This document shows positions 9,649 to 19,874 of a DNA stretch of 64,000 bases, piece after piece. The stretch is taken from NCBI RefSeq assembly GCF_015234215.1, contig NZ_JADEKP010000005.1, positions 1-64,000 on the forward strand, written 5' to 3'. The position numbers and the translations under genes were made by a program. The stretch comes from Clostridium chrysemydis. Lineage in GTDB: Bacteria; Bacillota; Clostridia; Clostridiales; Clostridiaceae. The notes beneath the pieces are model-generated. The model did not search any database. It had not been told where the DNA came from and saw only the letters and a list, made by a program, of their open reading frames with translations. Position 1 is the stretch's first letter, and each line of letters begins with the position of its first letter.

Positions 9649-10428
9649 CTACTCCTTATTCTTATTGTATATTATTCTTAACCCCTCTAATGTTAAATCA
9701 CTGTCTATTACATCTATTACATCAGTTTCTGTAGCAATAAGCTTTGCAAGGCCTCCAGTTCCTATAACTATAGGTTCCTCACTTATTTTAGGACGCATTT
9801 CTTCTTTTATCTTATTTACTATATATTCAACTTGCCCAATGTAACCATATAAAATACCAGCTTGCATGCTTTTTGTAGTATTTTTACATATTATTTCTTT
9901 TGGGAATTCTAATTCTATTCTAGGTAGTTTTGCAGCCCTTTCAAATAAAGCATCTGCTGATATCTTTATTCCTGGAACTATGCAACCTCCTAAATAATCC
10001 CCTTTTTCAGTTATAGAACAGAAAGTTGTTGCTGTACCAAAATCTATTACGATATTTGGCTTCCTATACTTTTCAAAAGTTGCAACTGCATTAACTATTC
10101 TATCTGCACCTACCTCTTTAGGATTATCGTACTTTATATTAATACCAGTTTTGATTCCTGGCCCAACTACTATCGGTTCTTTTTCAAAACATTTTCTTAT
10201 CATATTTTCAAGAGAATGCATTATATTTGGGACTACTGATGATATAATTATCCCTTGTACTTCTTTTGGATTTAAATCACTTTGAGCAAAAAGTTGAGTA
10301 ACTATCGCTCCATATTCATCAGAAGTCTTATTAACATCAGTTGAAATTCTCCAGCTTGCTATGTACTCCTCATCTCTACATACACCTAAAACTATATTCG
10401 TGTTTCCTACATCTACTAGTAAAACCAC
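9649..10428 (-). CDS. coaX: Type III pantothenate kinase
   Basis: Phosphorylates pantothenate in the first step of coenzyme A synthesis. The 259-residue protein belongs to the ASKHA fold: [14 protein letters not shown] (phosphate-1 motif), [18 protein letters not shown], and [10 protein letters not shown] (phosphate-2). The chosen start is the GTG at 10428, because AAGGTGGTG lies at good spacing before it and the protein then begins as family members do; the longer frame back to 10467 runs through a hairpin and has no ribosome site. It is cotranscribed with dusB. A promoter and a terminator-like hairpin lie in its leader. Confidence 0.93.
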   Translation of the reverse strand: MVLLVDVGNTNIVLGVCRDEEYIASWRISTDVNKTSDEYGAIVTQLFAQSDLNPKEVQGIIISSVVPNIMHSLENMIRKCFEKEPIVVGPGIKTGINIKYDNPKEVGADRIVNAVATFEKYRKPNIVIDFGTATTFCSITEKGDYLGGCIVPGIKISADALFERAAKLPRIELEFPKEIICKNTTKSMQAGILYGYIGQVEYIVNKIKEEMRPKISEEPIVIGTGGLAKLIATETDVIDVIDSDLTLEGLRIIYNKNKE

Positions 10429-10453
10429 TATAGCACACCACCTTAATATAATT

Positions 10454-10480
10454 AAAAGCAGCTTCAATTAAGCTGCTTTT
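10454..10480 (-). terminator. Terminator-like hairpin between fhs and coaX
   Basis: Stem AAAAGCAGCTT / AAGCTGCTTTT with a five-base loop, followed on the minus strand by TTTTAATT. It lies after the fhs stop but also inside the coaX leader, because a promoter (10513-10540) sits between fhs and the hairpin. Confidence 0.75.
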
Positions 10481-10512
10481 ATCAAATAAAATAACTTATT
10501 TTTGACAATATA

Positions 10513-10540
10513 ATTTTATCAATTTGACTGTATTTGTCAA
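10513..10540 (-). promoter_or_regulatory. Probable promoter of coaX-dusB
   Basis: On the minus strand TTGACA (10535-10540) and TAAAAT (10513-10518) are 16 bases apart. The transcript would begin near 10506, upstream of the hairpin at 10454-10480. Confidence 0.7.
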
Positions 10541-10554
10541 TACTTTAACATATA

Positions 10555-12225
10555 TTAGAATAGTCCTATTATTTCACCATTTTCCAATATATCCATCTTA
10601 TTTGCTGCTGGTGTTTTTGGAAGCCCTGGCATAGTCATAACATTTCCTGTTAAAACTACTATAAATCCAGCTCCATTTGAAATTTTAACTTCTTTAACTG
10701 TTATTCTAAATCCTTCTGGTTTTCCAAGTAAACTTGGATTATCTGAAAGAGAATATTGTGTTTTTGCCATACATATAGGTAGTTTATCTAAATTAAATTT
10801 TTCTAAAGCTTTAATCTCCCTAGAAGCTGATGGTGTAAAGTCAACTCCTGATGCTCCGTATATTTCTTTTGCTATAGTTTCTATTTTTTCTTTTATACTA
10901 TTTTTTTCATCATATAAAACTTTAAAATCTGACTTTTCATTTTCTAATGCATCTAGTACTTCCTTAGAAAGTTCAATTCCACCTTCTCCACCTTTTGAGA
11001 ATACGTCTGAAAGTGCTACTCTAACTCCAATTTTTTTGCAGAATTCTTTTATAAATTCAATTTCTTCATCGCTATCTGATTGGAATTTATTTATAGCAAC
11101 TACTACAGGTACATTGAATTTTTTAATGTTTTCTATTTGCTTTTCTAAGTTTGATATACCTTTTTCTAAAGCTTTAACATTTGGTGTATTTAAATCTTCC
11201 TTTTTAACATCACCGTGATGTTTTAACGCTCTTATAGTTGCAACAATTACAACGCATTCTGGATTTAAATCACCATATCTGCATTTTATATCCAAGAATT
11301 TTTCAGCCCCTAAATCCGCTCCAAACCCTGCTTCTGTAATTACTATATCACTTAACTTTAACGCAAGTTTAGTTGCAATAATTGAGTTACATCCGTGTGC
11401 TATATTTGCAAAAGGTCCTCCGTGAATAATAGCTGGAGTGTTTTCTAAAGTTTGCACTAAATTTGGCTTTATTGCATCTTTCATAAGCATAGCCATAGCA
11501 CCTTGAACTTCTAATTCTTTTGCATATACAGGCTCACCATCTAAATTATAAGCAACTACTATATTTCCCATTCTTTCTTTTAAATCATTTAAATCTGTAG
11601 CTAAACAAAGTATAGCCATTATTTCTGAAGCTACAGTTATCATAAATCCATCTTCTCTTAAGAATCCGTTTATTTTTCCACCCATTCCAACTACAACATT
11701 TCTTAAAGCTCTATCGTTCATATCTACAACTCTTTTGAATGTTATTTGTCTTGAATCAATTTTCAAATCATTGCCTTGGTGTATATGATTATCTATGACT
11801 GCCGCTAAAAGATTGTTTGCTGACGTTATAGCGTGCATATCTCCTGTAAAGTGAAGGTTTATATCCTCCATAGGAACTACTTGCGCATATCCGCCTCCAG
11901 CAGCTCCTCCTTTGATACCAAATACAGGTCCAAGTGAGGGTTCTCTTAGTGCTATAGTTGCATTTTTCCCCATTTTGCATAACGCTTCACCAAGCCCAAC
12001 AGTTACAGTTGATTTACCTTCTCCAGCCGGAGTTGGGTTTATTGCTGTAACTAAAACTAATTTCCCGTCTTTTTCATCCTTTTTCTTATCTAAAACATCT
12101 AATGATATTTTGCACTTATACTTACCGTATTGCTCTATATCATCTTCTGATAAATTTAATTTTTTTGCTATATTAACTATAGGCTCCATATTTGCTTCTT
12201 GTGCTATTTGAATATCACTTTTCAT
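10555..12225 (-). CDS. fhs: Formate--tetrahydrofolate ligase
   Basis: ATP-dependent synthesis of 10-formyl-tetrahydrofolate from formate, feeding purine synthesis and, in acetogens, the methyl branch of the Wood-Ljungdahl pathway. The 556-residue length is that of clostridial enzymes. The P-loop [14 protein letters not shown] is at about residue 65, followed by [31 protein letters not shown] and the folate-site segment [28 protein letters not shown]. The start at 12225 ([11 protein letters not shown]) is preceded by GGGGT; an in-frame ATG at 12246 lacks one. It appears monocistronic, with no neighbouring acetogenesis genes. Confidence 0.97.
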   Translation of the reverse strand: MKSDIQIAQEANMEPIVNIAKKLNLSEDDIEQYGKYKCKISLDVLDKKKDEKDGKLVLVTAINPTPAGEGKSTVTVGLGEALCKMGKNATIALREPSLGPVFGIKGGAAGGGYAQVVPMEDINLHFTGDMHAITSANNLLAAVIDNHIHQGNDLKIDSRQITFKRVVDMNDRALRNVVVGMGGKINGFLREDGFMITVASEIMAILCLATDLNDLKERMGNIVVAYNLDGEPVYAKELEVQGAMAMLMKDAIKPNLVQTLENTPAIIHGGPFANIAHGCNSIIATKLALKLSDIVITEAGFGADLGAEKFLDIKCRYGDLNPECVVIVATIRALKHHGDVKKEDLNTPNVKALEKGISNLEKQIENIKKFNVPVVVAINKFQSDSDEEIEFIKEFCKKIGVRVALSDVFSKGGEGGIELSKEVLDALENEKSDFKVLYDEKNSIKEKIETIAKEIYGASGVDFTPSASREIKALEKFNLDKLPICMAKTQYSLSDNPSLLGKPEGFRITVKEVKISNGAGFIVVLTGNVMTMPGLPKTPAANKMDILENGEIIGLF

Positions 12226-12400
12226 ATTTTTAATACCCCATTTCATTTTTGCTTATTTTCCGTCATTTTTAAATTTAGTATATCACTTAAAATAGATTTA
12301 GAAAATACTCAATCGAATGTTTTTTTATACTTACATATAATCATTCGTTATATAACCTTGCTATATATTTATTTGTAAATTAACATTCGTAAATAATAAA
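12226..12400 (-). promoter_or_regulatory. fhs upstream region
   Basis: Noncoding. TATACT at 12277-12282 on the minus strand is a possible -10 without a convincing -35. Three ATTCG-containing segments occur: CGAATG near 12315, CATTCGTTA near 12342 and ACATTCG near 12383. The first two form an inverted pair and could be an operator. I see no tetrahydrofolate riboswitch. Confidence 0.35.
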
Positions 12401-12427
12401 AAAGCTATACCTTTAAGGTATAGCTTT
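12401..12427 (-). terminator. Terminator of ftsH
   Basis: Hairpin AAAGCTATACCTT / AAGGTATAGCTTT followed by T residues on the minus strand, directly after the ftsH stop. Confidence 0.88.
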
Positions 12428-12434
12428 TTTTATT

Positions 12435-14243
12435 TTAAGCTTCGCTACAAATTTTTTCAAACTCTTCGCCATCAATTTTTTCTTTTTCTAATAGAACTCC
12501 AGCTACTGAATGAAGTTTGTTTATATTTTCTCTTAGAATTTTTTCAGTTCTTTCGTAAGCTTCGTCAATAAATCTCTTAACTTCTTTATCAATTTCTGCT
12601 CCGATTTCTTCTGAGAAGTTTCTTCCTCTTCCGATATCTCTACCTAAGAATACTTCACCATTATCTGAACTGTATGAAATAGTTCCAAGTTTTTCACTCA
12701 TACCATATTCCATAACCATAGCTCTTGCTATAGCACTAGTTCTATCTATATCATTTTTAGCCCCAGTACTTATATCTCCTAGTATTATAGCTTCTGCAAC
12801 CCTACCTCCAAGAAGCCCTACCATATCATCTTTTAATCTAAGTTTAGAAGTGTATGATCTGTCTTCTGTAGGTAAATGCATAGTGTATCCACCAGCTCTT
12901 CCTCTAGGTATTATACTTATTTCGTGAACTGGATCTGAGTGTTCTAATGCTCTCATTACAACAGCGTGACCAGCTTCGTGATAAGCTGTAAGCTTTCTTT
13001 CTTTTTCAATAACAACCCTGCTTTTCTTTTCAGGACCAGCTATAACTCTAGTAATAGCTTCTTCCATGTCTTGCATAGTTATTTCTTTTTCGCCTCTTCT
13101 AACTGCTAAAAGTGCGGCTTCGTTAGCTAAGTTCTCAAGGTCTGCACCTGCGAATCCTGGAGTTCTTTTTGCTAAAACTTCTAAATCAACATCTTCTGCT
13201 AAAGGTTTGTTTCTAGTATGGACTTTTAATACTTCTTCTCTACCTTTAACATCTGGTGCTCCAACTAAGATTTGTCTATCAAATCTTCCTGGTCTAAGTA
13301 ATGCTGGGTCTAAGATATCAGCTCTGTTAGTTGCAGCAATCATAATGATTCCTTCATTAACACCAAAACCGTCCATCTCAACTAGAAGTTGGTTAAGTGT
13401 TTGTTCTCTTTCATCGTGGCCTCCACCAACACCTGCTCCTCTTTGTCTACCTACAGCATCTATCTCATCGATAAATACAATACAAGGTGAGTTCTTTTTA
13501 GCGTCTGCAAATAAGTCTCTAACTCTTGATGCACCTACACCTACAAACATCTCAACGAAATCCGAACCTGAAATACTGAAAAATGGTACTCCAGCTTCTC
13601 CTGAGATAGCTTTTGCAAGAAGAGTTTTACCAGTTCCAGGAGGTCCTACTAAAAGAACTCCTTTTGGGATTCTAGCACCCATGCTAGTATATTTTTTTGG
13701 ATCTTTTAAGAAATCTACAATTTCTTCTAACTCTTGCTTCTCTTCATCTGCACCTGCAACATCTTTAAAAGTAACTGTTTGTGATTCTGGAGTTGCTATT
13801 TTTGCACGGTTTTTACCGAAATTCATAACTCCTCTTCCACCACCAGATCCTCCTTGTGATTGTTGAGTCATAACAAAAAGAAGAACTAAAAATAATACTA
13901 CCGTTAGGATTGTTGGCACTAATGATAACCAAGCCCCACTGTTTGAAAGTGGTTCAAATTCAACCTTAACTGCTTCTTTAGGTGCTTTTGTCATTAAATC
14001 TGATAAAAGAGTTTGCGGAACTATAGTCGTAAACTTTTTATCACCCTTCATAACACCATCTACTGTCATAGAATCTTCGTGAACATATATACTTGTTATC
14101 TGATCTGTATTCCATTTGTTTTGGAATGAACTATATGAAATTGTCTCTGACTTATTTCCAGACTCCCACAGGGCAACTGAAGCAAAGACTATTACAACCA
14201 AAATTACAATGTACATAGCGGCACTTGAATGTTTTTTCTTCAT
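12435..14243 (-). CDS. ftsH: ATP-dependent zinc metalloprotease FtsH
   Basis: Membrane-anchored AAA+ protease that degrades misfolded membrane proteins and selected regulators. The 602-residue protein has a transmembrane helix at about residues 9-26, an external domain, a second helix at about 107-126, then Walker A GPPGTGKT (about residue 204), Walker [13 protein letters not shown], the second region of homology with RPGRFDR, and zinc motif HEAGH (about residue 425). AGGGGGA precedes the ATG. It is the last gene of tilS-hpt-ftsH, 71 bases after hpt, the same order as in Bacillus. Confidence 0.98.
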   Translation of the reverse strand: MKKKHSSAAMYIVILVVIVFASVALWESGNKSETISYSSFQNKWNTDQITSIYVHEDSMTVDGVMKGDKKFTTIVPQTLLSDLMTKAPKEAVKVEFEPLSNSGAWLSLVPTILTVVLFLVLLFVMTQQSQGGSGGGRGVMNFGKNRAKIATPESQTVTFKDVAGADEEKQELEEIVDFLKDPKKYTSMGARIPKGVLLVGPPGTGKTLLAKAISGEAGVPFFSISGSDFVEMFVGVGASRVRDLFADAKKNSPCIVFIDEIDAVGRQRGAGVGGGHDEREQTLNQLLVEMDGFGVNEGIIMIAATNRADILDPALLRPGRFDRQILVGAPDVKGREEVLKVHTRNKPLAEDVDLEVLAKRTPGFAGADLENLANEAALLAVRRGEKEITMQDMEEAITRVIAGPEKKSRVVIEKERKLTAYHEAGHAVVMRALEHSDPVHEISIIPRGRAGGYTMHLPTEDRSYTSKLRLKDDMVGLLGGRVAEAIILGDISTGAKNDIDRTSAIARAMVMEYGMSEKLGTISYSSDNGEVFLGRDIGRGRNFSEEIGAEIDKEVKRFIDEAYERTEKILRENINKLHSVAGVLLEKEKIDGEEFEKICSEA

Positions 14244-14314
14244 AAAGGTCCCCCTCTCTTTTTTTAAATATTATTAAAAAATTTTATCATAGTAATTTAC
14301 ATATGACAATTATA

Positions 14315-14854
14315 TTATTTTTCGTAAACTTCTTCTTTTAATATACCTATATAAGGTAAGTTTCTATACTTTTCTGCGTAGTCTATTCCATATCCTATTA
14401 TGAATTCATTTGGAACTTCAAAACCTATGTATTTAACATCTAAATCTGCTGTTCTTCTCTCAGGTTTGTTTAATAATGAAACTATTTCTATACTACTAGC
14501 TTTTCTAGCTTTTAAGTAGCCTAATAGGTAGTTTAATGTTATTCCACTATCAACTATATCCTCTACTATTAATACATGTTTGTTTTCAATGCTGTGGTCT
14601 AAATCTTTTAATATTCTAACCACTCCTGAAGTTTCAGTTGAATTCCCATAGCTTGATACAGCCATAAAATCTAATTCACATGGAATTGATATATTTTTAA
14701 TTAGGTCTGATGTAAATACTACTGAACCTTTTAATACACCAACAACAACTAAATCTTTTCCTCTGTAATCCTCACTTATCTTTTCACCAAGTTCTTTTAC
14801 CCTTTCTGCTAATTGTTTTTCATCAAATAATACTTCTTTGATATCATTTTTCAT
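14315..14854 (-). CDS. hpt: Hypoxanthine phosphoribosyltransferase
   Basis: Salvages hypoxanthine (and usually guanine) to IMP/GMP using PRPP. The 179-residue protein has VVVGVLKGSVVFTSDL, the PRPP loop VLIVEDIVDSGITLNYL (about residue 95) and the C-terminal GFEVPNEFIIGYGIDYAEKYR. The start at 14854 has AGGGGAT seven or so bases upstream; the alternative ATG at 14875 overlaps tilS and lacks this spacing. Only four bases separate it from the tilS stop, so translation is probably coupled. Confidence 0.96.
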   Translation of the reverse strand: MKNDIKEVLFDEKQLAERVKELGEKISEDYRGKDLVVVGVLKGSVVFTSDLIKNISIPCELDFMAVSSYGNSTETSGVVRILKDLDHSIENKHVLIVEDIVDSGITLNYLLGYLKARKASSIEIVSLLNKPERRTADLDVKYIGFEVPNEFIIGYGIDYAEKYRNLPYIGILKEEVYEK

Positions 14855-14858
14855 AGTC

Positions 14859-16259
14859 TTATCCCCTTTTCTCACAAATTACTTTTAAAATAGTTTTTGT
14901 GTCTTTAGTTACTTTAAATATATCTGATAATTTCACGTCTACTACCCACGCTATATTATCGTCAAATTGAAGTATTGGAGTAATATCTCTTTGATTTACT
15001 GGTATCTTCATATTAATAAAGATATCTTTAAGCTTTTTGCTTCCCTTCATACCAAAGGGAACTATTTTATCTCCATTCTTTCTAGCCCTTAAAATAACAC
15101 ACTTATTTAGTTTATCATAATCAAAATACTTAATTAAGTCATTATTGTTAAATTTTAATTTTTTTGCGTCTTTTAACACTTGGAATTTAAAATTATATCC
15201 TAAATAATCTAATTCTTCTTTATCAATATCTTCTTTTTCTATCATTATTTCAGTTTCTTCTTTTTCAAAACTCTCTTCTAAGGCTTCTTTTTTCTTTATT
15301 TCTATATCCCCGTAAATATTTTCTGCTACAATCCCATTAGGTAAATCGATCCTCTTATTAGTTCCTATATTATTTAACGATATTACATCATTTATATGCT
15401 TAAGTTCAAAATCATATATACTTTTTGAAACATTTGTTAATGATTTTCTTATTACTCTAGTAATTATAGCCTTATGAGATAAGAATAATTCCTTTTTTAT
15501 TATTATTCTTTCTTCTTTTTCTATACATTTTTCTTTATATTCTTTTTCTACTTCTTTATTTATAAAATCATTATCAAAAGATAATATCTCACTCATCCTG
15601 TTTATTGTATTAACTATATCCTCATTAAAATGCTCTTTCATATATGGTAAAATATCTAATCTTATTCTATTTCTACTATATATAGTCTCTAAATTTGTTT
15701 TATCTATTCTAGGGTTTAATTTATTTTTTTCACAATACTCTTCTATATCTTTTCTTTCAATACCTAATATAGGCCTTATAAACACTCCATCTCTTTTAAC
15801 AGGTATCCCTAAAAGTCCTTCTATACCAGTTCCTCTCATTATTCTCATAAGAATAGTTTCTGCTTGATCGTTAGCGTTATGTGCTGTAGCTATTTTATTA
15901 TATCCGTATTCTTTTCTAATCTTTTGAAAGAATCCATATCTAACATTTCTTCCTGCTGTTTCTGTTGAAATACCTTCTTTTTTAGCAAGTCCCTCAATAT
16001 CAACTCTTATACTATGAAAATCTAATCCTAAACTTTTACAAAGTTCTTTTGCGTAATTTTCATCATTATTCGCTTCTTCTCCTCTTATCATATGATTTAT
16101 ATGTGCTCCTACTATTTTTAAATCATACTCATCCTTTATACTATGTAATAAATGAAGTAAGCAAACTGAGTCAGGTCCACCTGAAAGTCCGACTACTACC
16201 CCATCCCCTTTTTTAATCAATTCATTTTTTTCTATAAATTCTTTAAATTCTCTAATCAC
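14859..16259 (-). CDS. tilS: tRNA(Ile)-lysidine synthetase
   Basis: Converts the wobble cytidine of tRNA-Ile(CAU) to lysidine with ATP and lysine, which is essential for reading AUA. The N-terminal PP-loop ATPase motif SGGPDS is at about residue 26. MRIMRGTGIEGLLGIP and an Arg-rich RNRIRLDILPYM segment follow; the C-terminal domain includes ARKNGDKIVPFGMKGSKKLKDIF. I place the start at GTG 16259, because GGGAAG lies eight bases upstream; the GTG at 16268 would abut the ribosome site. Length about 466, normal for the family. It is followed by hpt after four bases. Confidence 0.94.
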   Translation of the reverse strand: MIREFKEFIEKNELIKKGDGVVVGLSGGPDSVCLLHLLHSIKDEYDLKIVGAHINHMIRGEEANNDENYAKELCKSLGLDFHSIRVDIEGLAKKEGISTETAGRNVRYGFFQKIRKEYGYNKIATAHNANDQAETILMRIMRGTGIEGLLGIPVKRDGVFIRPILGIERKDIEEYCEKNKLNPRIDKTNLETIYSRNRIRLDILPYMKEHFNEDIVNTINRMSEILSFDNDFINKEVEKEYKEKCIEKEERIIIKKELFLSHKAIITRVIRKSLTNVSKSIYDFELKHINDVISLNNIGTNKRIDLPNGIVAENIYGDIEIKKKEALEESFEKEETEIMIEKEDIDKEELDYLGYNFKFQVLKDAKKLKFNNNDLIKYFDYDKLNKCVILRARKNGDKIVPFGMKGSKKLKDIFINMKIPVNQRDITPILQFDDNIAWVVDVKLSDIFKVTKDTKTILKVICEKRG

Positions 16260-16323
16260 AAAATCCACTTCCCAAATTATTTTTTATATAATACTACATT
16301 AAACTAAAATCTCCTTTAAGTAA

Positions 16324-16359
16324 AATAATAAAAGCCGACTTTTGTCAGCTCTTATTATT
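16324..16359 (-). terminator. Terminator of spoIIE
   Basis: A 16-base stem (AATAATAAAAGCCGAC / GTCAGCTCTTATTATT, with G-U pairs) and a four-base TTTT loop, 11 bases after the spoIIE stop. The U-rich part lies within the stem. Confidence 0.65.
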
Positions 16360-16370
16360 TAAACTAAATT

Positions 16371-18767
16371 TTAATATACCGCACTTACTCTAGAGACTAC
16401 AATAGTCATATCATCTTTTATTCTTCCATTATTAACTCTTTTTGATTCTTCTAATATATCCGTAACAAGATCTCTAGCCCCACTTTTATTTCCCTGTAAA
16501 TAATGTTCAAGCCACTCTGAATTTCCTACTTCACTTTTACAAACATCTAATACCCCATCACTTAACGTTATTATAAAGTCCCCATCTCTTAAAGTTTCTT
16601 CTAACCCTTCAACCTCCATTCTATCCATAAGTCCAAAAGGTGGCATGTTTGAACTTATCTTTTTAATAGTCTTCCCTCTCTTTATAAAACTTGTAGTAGC
16701 TCCTACTTTATAGAATTTAACCTTTCCTGTGTATAAATCAATCATATTCATATCTAAAGTTGAATATTTTTCGCTCTCATCAAACTTCATGCTCATAATT
16801 GAATTAACTGTATTTAAAGATGTGTCTATATCAAAACCTGATTGCATAAATTTTTCTACTAAATCAACAGTTATCCTACTATCTCTGCCAGCTTCTGGAC
16901 CTGAACCCATTCCATCACTTAAAATAGTTATATACTTTCCATTTCCAGCCTTTCCAAAAGTATAACTATCTCCAGTGTATTTTTCACCTTCTTTTATATC
17001 CATAGCCGCATAAGATATAACTTGATATTTCGGAACCTCTGATAGCGTAACTGTACAATCTTTATTATTTGGATTAATTCTACATCCATCTTCTCCAAGA
17101 GTCATAGGTGTTCTTACTATATCATTTATAATAGGTAAAACGTTCTTTGCGCAATATCTTCCCCCTTCACAGTTTTCCATATTGATTCTTACCTTTAATT
17201 TCCCTCCTTTATCTGTATAACAGAATATATCTTTGTATTTAATTGAATTTTTATTAAGTTCCTTTCTTACTACTCTTTCTAAATTTCCACACCAACTAAC
17301 ATCTCTTTTAAAATCATCAAACATATGATCAAGGTTTTTAGATATATTTACTATATGATTAGAAACTATCTTCCTTCCCTCTTCTATCCTCCTTCTTTCT
17401 AGTTCTTGAATTTTTGATATATTCACTATATTATCCGCTTCTTTAACAAGTAATCTTTTATGCTTACATTTCTTTTCTAAATCGCTAGGAAACTCTGGAT
17501 AACCCTCCTCTCTGCTTTGAATTAATCTTTCTACCGCTATATAAGTTTGATTAAATTCTCGCTTCCAACACCTTACTCCTCTATCACAAGTGCTACAAAC
17601 TCTATTACTCAAATTATCAATAAGTTCCGTACTTTTATTTTTGTATGATAACTTATCATTTTCTGACATATCTTTAATAGATGTAGCTACAAGTTCTAAA
17701 GCTTCTCCTAATACTTCAATCCTTTCTGTAAACTCTGCCTTTACCTGTTCTAAATGATTACTACTTAAATTCTCCCCCTTTATTTCATTATCTAACTCTG
17801 CCTCTATAACATTTAACACCTTTTTAGGTGATAATAAGAATATCAGACCAGCTAAAATAACTTCACTTGATCCAACTACAGTTAAATCCTTTGAATATAA
17901 AGCTAGTATAAAATAAATCAAAATCGATGATAAGAAAGAAAATATCTTTCCTGTATCTTTAAATAAGCCACAAACCAGTCCTATAACTGCATAAAAACCT
18001 ACGCCAGTTATCATATTTCCACTGCTTATACCAATAACAATTCCCATAGCTACCCCTATAGCTGTTCCATTTGCTGCTCCTCCTAAATAGGAAATAAGCA
18101 TTATCATAAGATATCCTAGTATATTTCGTATTGATAAATCAAATACCGTAACGCCTCCAACTCCTGCAACCATAAGGCATAATATAAGTGCAATACTTAT
18201 AAGTTCCTCTACATTAAAGAAATAATTGGAGTTATATTCATATGCACACCTAAGTCCATAGTTAATTACATAATATATAGGAACTAAAACTACTGTGTTA
18301 ATAGCTGCTAATGTAAAATTAAGTCCTACAGTATACCCACCAGCAATAAGTCCACTTAATATTTGTACCGTAAACACAATCCCGTAAAGTACATATATTT
18401 TAGATCTTCTCTCTAGCTTCGTTAATATAAGACTATATACTAAAAACATCAATATTGTAGCTATGTACCACATGATATCGCTTAATTCATTTATTATAGT
18501 AAAGTATCCTATAAATCCAGCTATACTAGATGCTATTACTTTACTCTCACTTCCTGTCATTATCATAGCCATTAAAAATACTATCCCAAAAGGCGCCATC
18601 CCAACAATGTCCCCTTGACCTATAAATAAAACAACCCTACTTAAAAGAAAAGTTATTATAAATGTAGCTACAACACTTTTCTGCTCACTTTCAAATCTAA
18701 CTTTACTCTTATATGTAAAATCTCTCCCTACATTTTTTAAAGCACCACTATTAACTCCTACTTGCAT
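16371..18767 (-). CDS. spoIIE: Stage II sporulation protein E (SpoIIE) phosphatase
   Basis: Membrane serine phosphatase that dephosphorylates SpoIIAA and so activates sigma-F in the forespore; it also acts at the polar septum. The 798-residue protein has about ten transmembrane segments between residues 35 and 320, a central regulatory region with several cysteines (CSTCDRGVRCWKREF) and a C-terminal PP2C-type domain from about residue 590, with metal motif SDGMGSG and later LSDGVLD. GGGGAAAG precedes the ATG. The position between yabR/tRNAs and tilS matches Bacillus. A possible promoter lies at 18800-18832. Confidence 0.97.
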   Translation of the reverse strand: MQVGVNSGALKNVGRDFTYKSKVRFESEQKSVVATFIITFLLSRVVLFIGQGDIVGMAPFGIVFLMAMIMTGSESKVIASSIAGFIGYFTIINELSDIMWYIATILMFLVYSLILTKLERRSKIYVLYGIVFTVQILSGLIAGGYTVGLNFTLAAINTVVLVPIYYVINYGLRCAYEYNSNYFFNVEELISIALILCLMVAGVGGVTVFDLSIRNILGYLMIMLISYLGGAANGTAIGVAMGIVIGISSGNMITGVGFYAVIGLVCGLFKDTGKIFSFLSSILIYFILALYSKDLTVVGSSEVILAGLIFLLSPKKVLNVIEAELDNEIKGENLSSNHLEQVKAEFTERIEVLGEALELVATSIKDMSENDKLSYKNKSTELIDNLSNRVCSTCDRGVRCWKREFNQTYIAVERLIQSREEGYPEFPSDLEKKCKHKRLLVKEADNIVNISKIQELERRRIEEGRKIVSNHIVNISKNLDHMFDDFKRDVSWCGNLERVVRKELNKNSIKYKDIFCYTDKGGKLKVRINMENCEGGRYCAKNVLPIINDIVRTPMTLGEDGCRINPNNKDCTVTLSEVPKYQVISYAAMDIKEGEKYTGDSYTFGKAGNGKYITILSDGMGSGPEAGRDSRITVDLVEKFMQSGFDIDTSLNTVNSIMSMKFDESEKYSTLDMNMIDLYTGKVKFYKVGATTSFIKRGKTIKKISSNMPPFGLMDRMEVEGLEETLRDGDFIITLSDGVLDVCKSEVGNSEWLEHYLQGNKSGARDLVTDILEESKRVNNGRIKDDMTIVVSRVSAVY

Positions 18768-18799
18768 CTTTCTTTCCCCTTTCCATATTTTGTAAATTA

Positions 18800-18832
18800 A
18801 TTATAGCAAGAGGTTTTAAAATAATATGTCGC
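18800..18832 (-). promoter_or_regulatory. Candidate Spo0A-dependent promoter of spoIIE
   Basis: On the minus strand TATAAT (18800-18805) lies 21 bases downstream of GCGACA (18827-18832). The long spacer resembles the Spo0A-activated sigma-A promoters of spoIIG and spoIIE. The element is only a 5/7 match to the 0A box TGTCGAA, read on the other strand. A TATCGAA, one base off that box, lies at 18910-18916. Confidence 0.35.
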
Positions 18833-19068
18833 TATATGTTTTTCTAATTTAATTTTATTCAGACATTATTCCTTCAATCATTTTATTTTTCTATTTTTTT
18901 ATTTAGTTTTTCGATAATTTATTTCTTTTTTAATTTTTTTATTTTTGAAATTACTGTATATAGATAGGCTAACTTGTTATTAATTGAATTATTTTTTATG
19001 TTATATTTTTTTATTTTCTTAATTAATATATAAGTTGCTTTATTTTAGAATTATTTTTAAACGCAAAA
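18833..19068. other. Noncoding AT-rich spacer between spoIIE and tRNA cluster
   Basis: Together with the spoIIE promoter this gives about 300 bases without a gene. It is almost entirely A and T. Apart from the TATCGAA element at 18910-18916 I see no gene, strong hairpin or known RNA. Confidence 0.6.
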
Positions 19069-19094
19069 AAAGATCTAAGAAATCTTAGATCTTT
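19069..19094 (-). terminator. Terminator of the Leu/Met/fMet tRNA operon
   Basis: Hairpin AAAGATCTAAG / CTTAGATCTTT followed on the minus strand by seven or more T, one base after the last tRNA-Leu. Confidence 0.88.
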
Positions 19095-19095
19095 T

Positions 19096-19184
19096 TGGTG
19101 CCGAAGACCGGAATCGAACCGGTACGGTGTTTAACCACCGCAGGATTTTAAGTCCTGTGCGTCTGCCAGTTCCGCCACTTCGGC
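19096..19184 (-). tRNA. tRNA-Leu(TAA), copy 3 (distal)
   Basis: The reverse complement begins GCCGAAGTGGCGGAACTGGC, has anticodon loop CTTAAAA (anticodon TAA), the long variable arm of tRNA-Leu and encoded CCA. Confidence 0.97.
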
Positions 19185-19189
19185 AGGCA

Positions 19190-19266
19190 TGGTAGCGGAA
19201 ATAGGACTTGAACCTACGACACTTCGGGTATGAACCGAATGCTCTAGCCAGCTGAGCTATTCCGCC
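19190..19266 (-). tRNA. tRNA-Met(CAT), elongator, copy 2
   Basis: The reverse complement begins GGCGGAATAGCTCAGCTGGC with anticodon loop TTCATAC and encoded CCA. G1 is paired with C72, so this is the elongator type. Confidence 0.95.
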
Positions 19267-19274
19267 AAAAATTT

Positions 19275-19350
<76 letters not shown>

Positions 19351-19381
19351 ATATTAAGTTTGCCTTTAAAAATCATATATA

Positions 19382-19470
19382 TGGTGCCGAAGACCGGAAT
19401 CGAACCGGTACGGTGTTTAACCACCGCAGGATTTTAAGTCCTGTGCGTCTGCCAGTTCCGCCACTTCGGC
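19382..19470 (-). tRNA. tRNA-Leu(TAA), copy 2
   Basis: Same sequence as the other two tRNA-Leu genes, with anticodon TAA and encoded CCA. Confidence 0.97.
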
Positions 19471-19477
19471 ATATATA

Positions 19478-19554
19478 TGGTAGCGGAAATAGGACTTGAA
19501 CCTACGACACTTCGGGTATGAACCGAATGCTCTAGCCAGCTGAGCTATTCCGCC
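19478..19554 (-). tRNA. tRNA-Met(CAT), elongator, copy 1
   Basis: Same sequence as the elongator tRNA-Met at 19190-19266. Confidence 0.95.
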
Positions 19555-19559
19555 AGATT

Positions 19560-19635
<76 letters not shown>

Positions 19636-19657
19636 ATATTATGTTTTAAAGAAAACT

Positions 19658-19746
19658 TGGTGCCGAAGACCGGAATCGAACCGGTACGGTGTTTAACCAC
19701 CGCAGGATTTTAAGTCCTGTGCGTCTGCCAGTTCCGCCACTTCGGC
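19658..19746 (-). tRNA. tRNA-Leu(TAA), copy 1 (promoter-proximal)
   Basis: First tRNA of the cluster in transcription order; anticodon TAA, long variable arm, encoded CCA. Confidence 0.97.
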
Positions 19747-19796
19747 AAGCACTGCGCTTTCTTTCGTTTCGCCGTCATCCCCTGACGACAAGATTT

Positions 19797-19825
19797 ATTA
19801 TATATTATGATATGTATACTGTCAA
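19797..19825 (-). promoter_or_regulatory. Consensus promoter of the Leu/Met/fMet tRNA operon
   Basis: On the minus strand TTGACA (19820-19825) and TATAAT (19797-19802) are 17 bases apart, a perfect consensus match. A GTCGTCAGGGGATGACGGCG segment (about 19771-19790) able to form a GTCGTCA/TGACGGC stem lies in the leader. Confidence 0.9.
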
Positions 19826-19874
19826 CAAGTTTTTCAAAGTTTTTTTCATTATTTGTACAAATTTCTTTTTAAAG

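Noticed and set aside
12226-12434. Tetrahydrofolate riboswitch before fhs
   Set aside because: The region is AT-rich and has none of the conserved aptamer core.
13066-13866. A 266-codon plus-strand open frame
   Set aside because: It is antisense to ftsH, is rich in Ser and Pro as is typical of complement frames here, and has no ribosome site.
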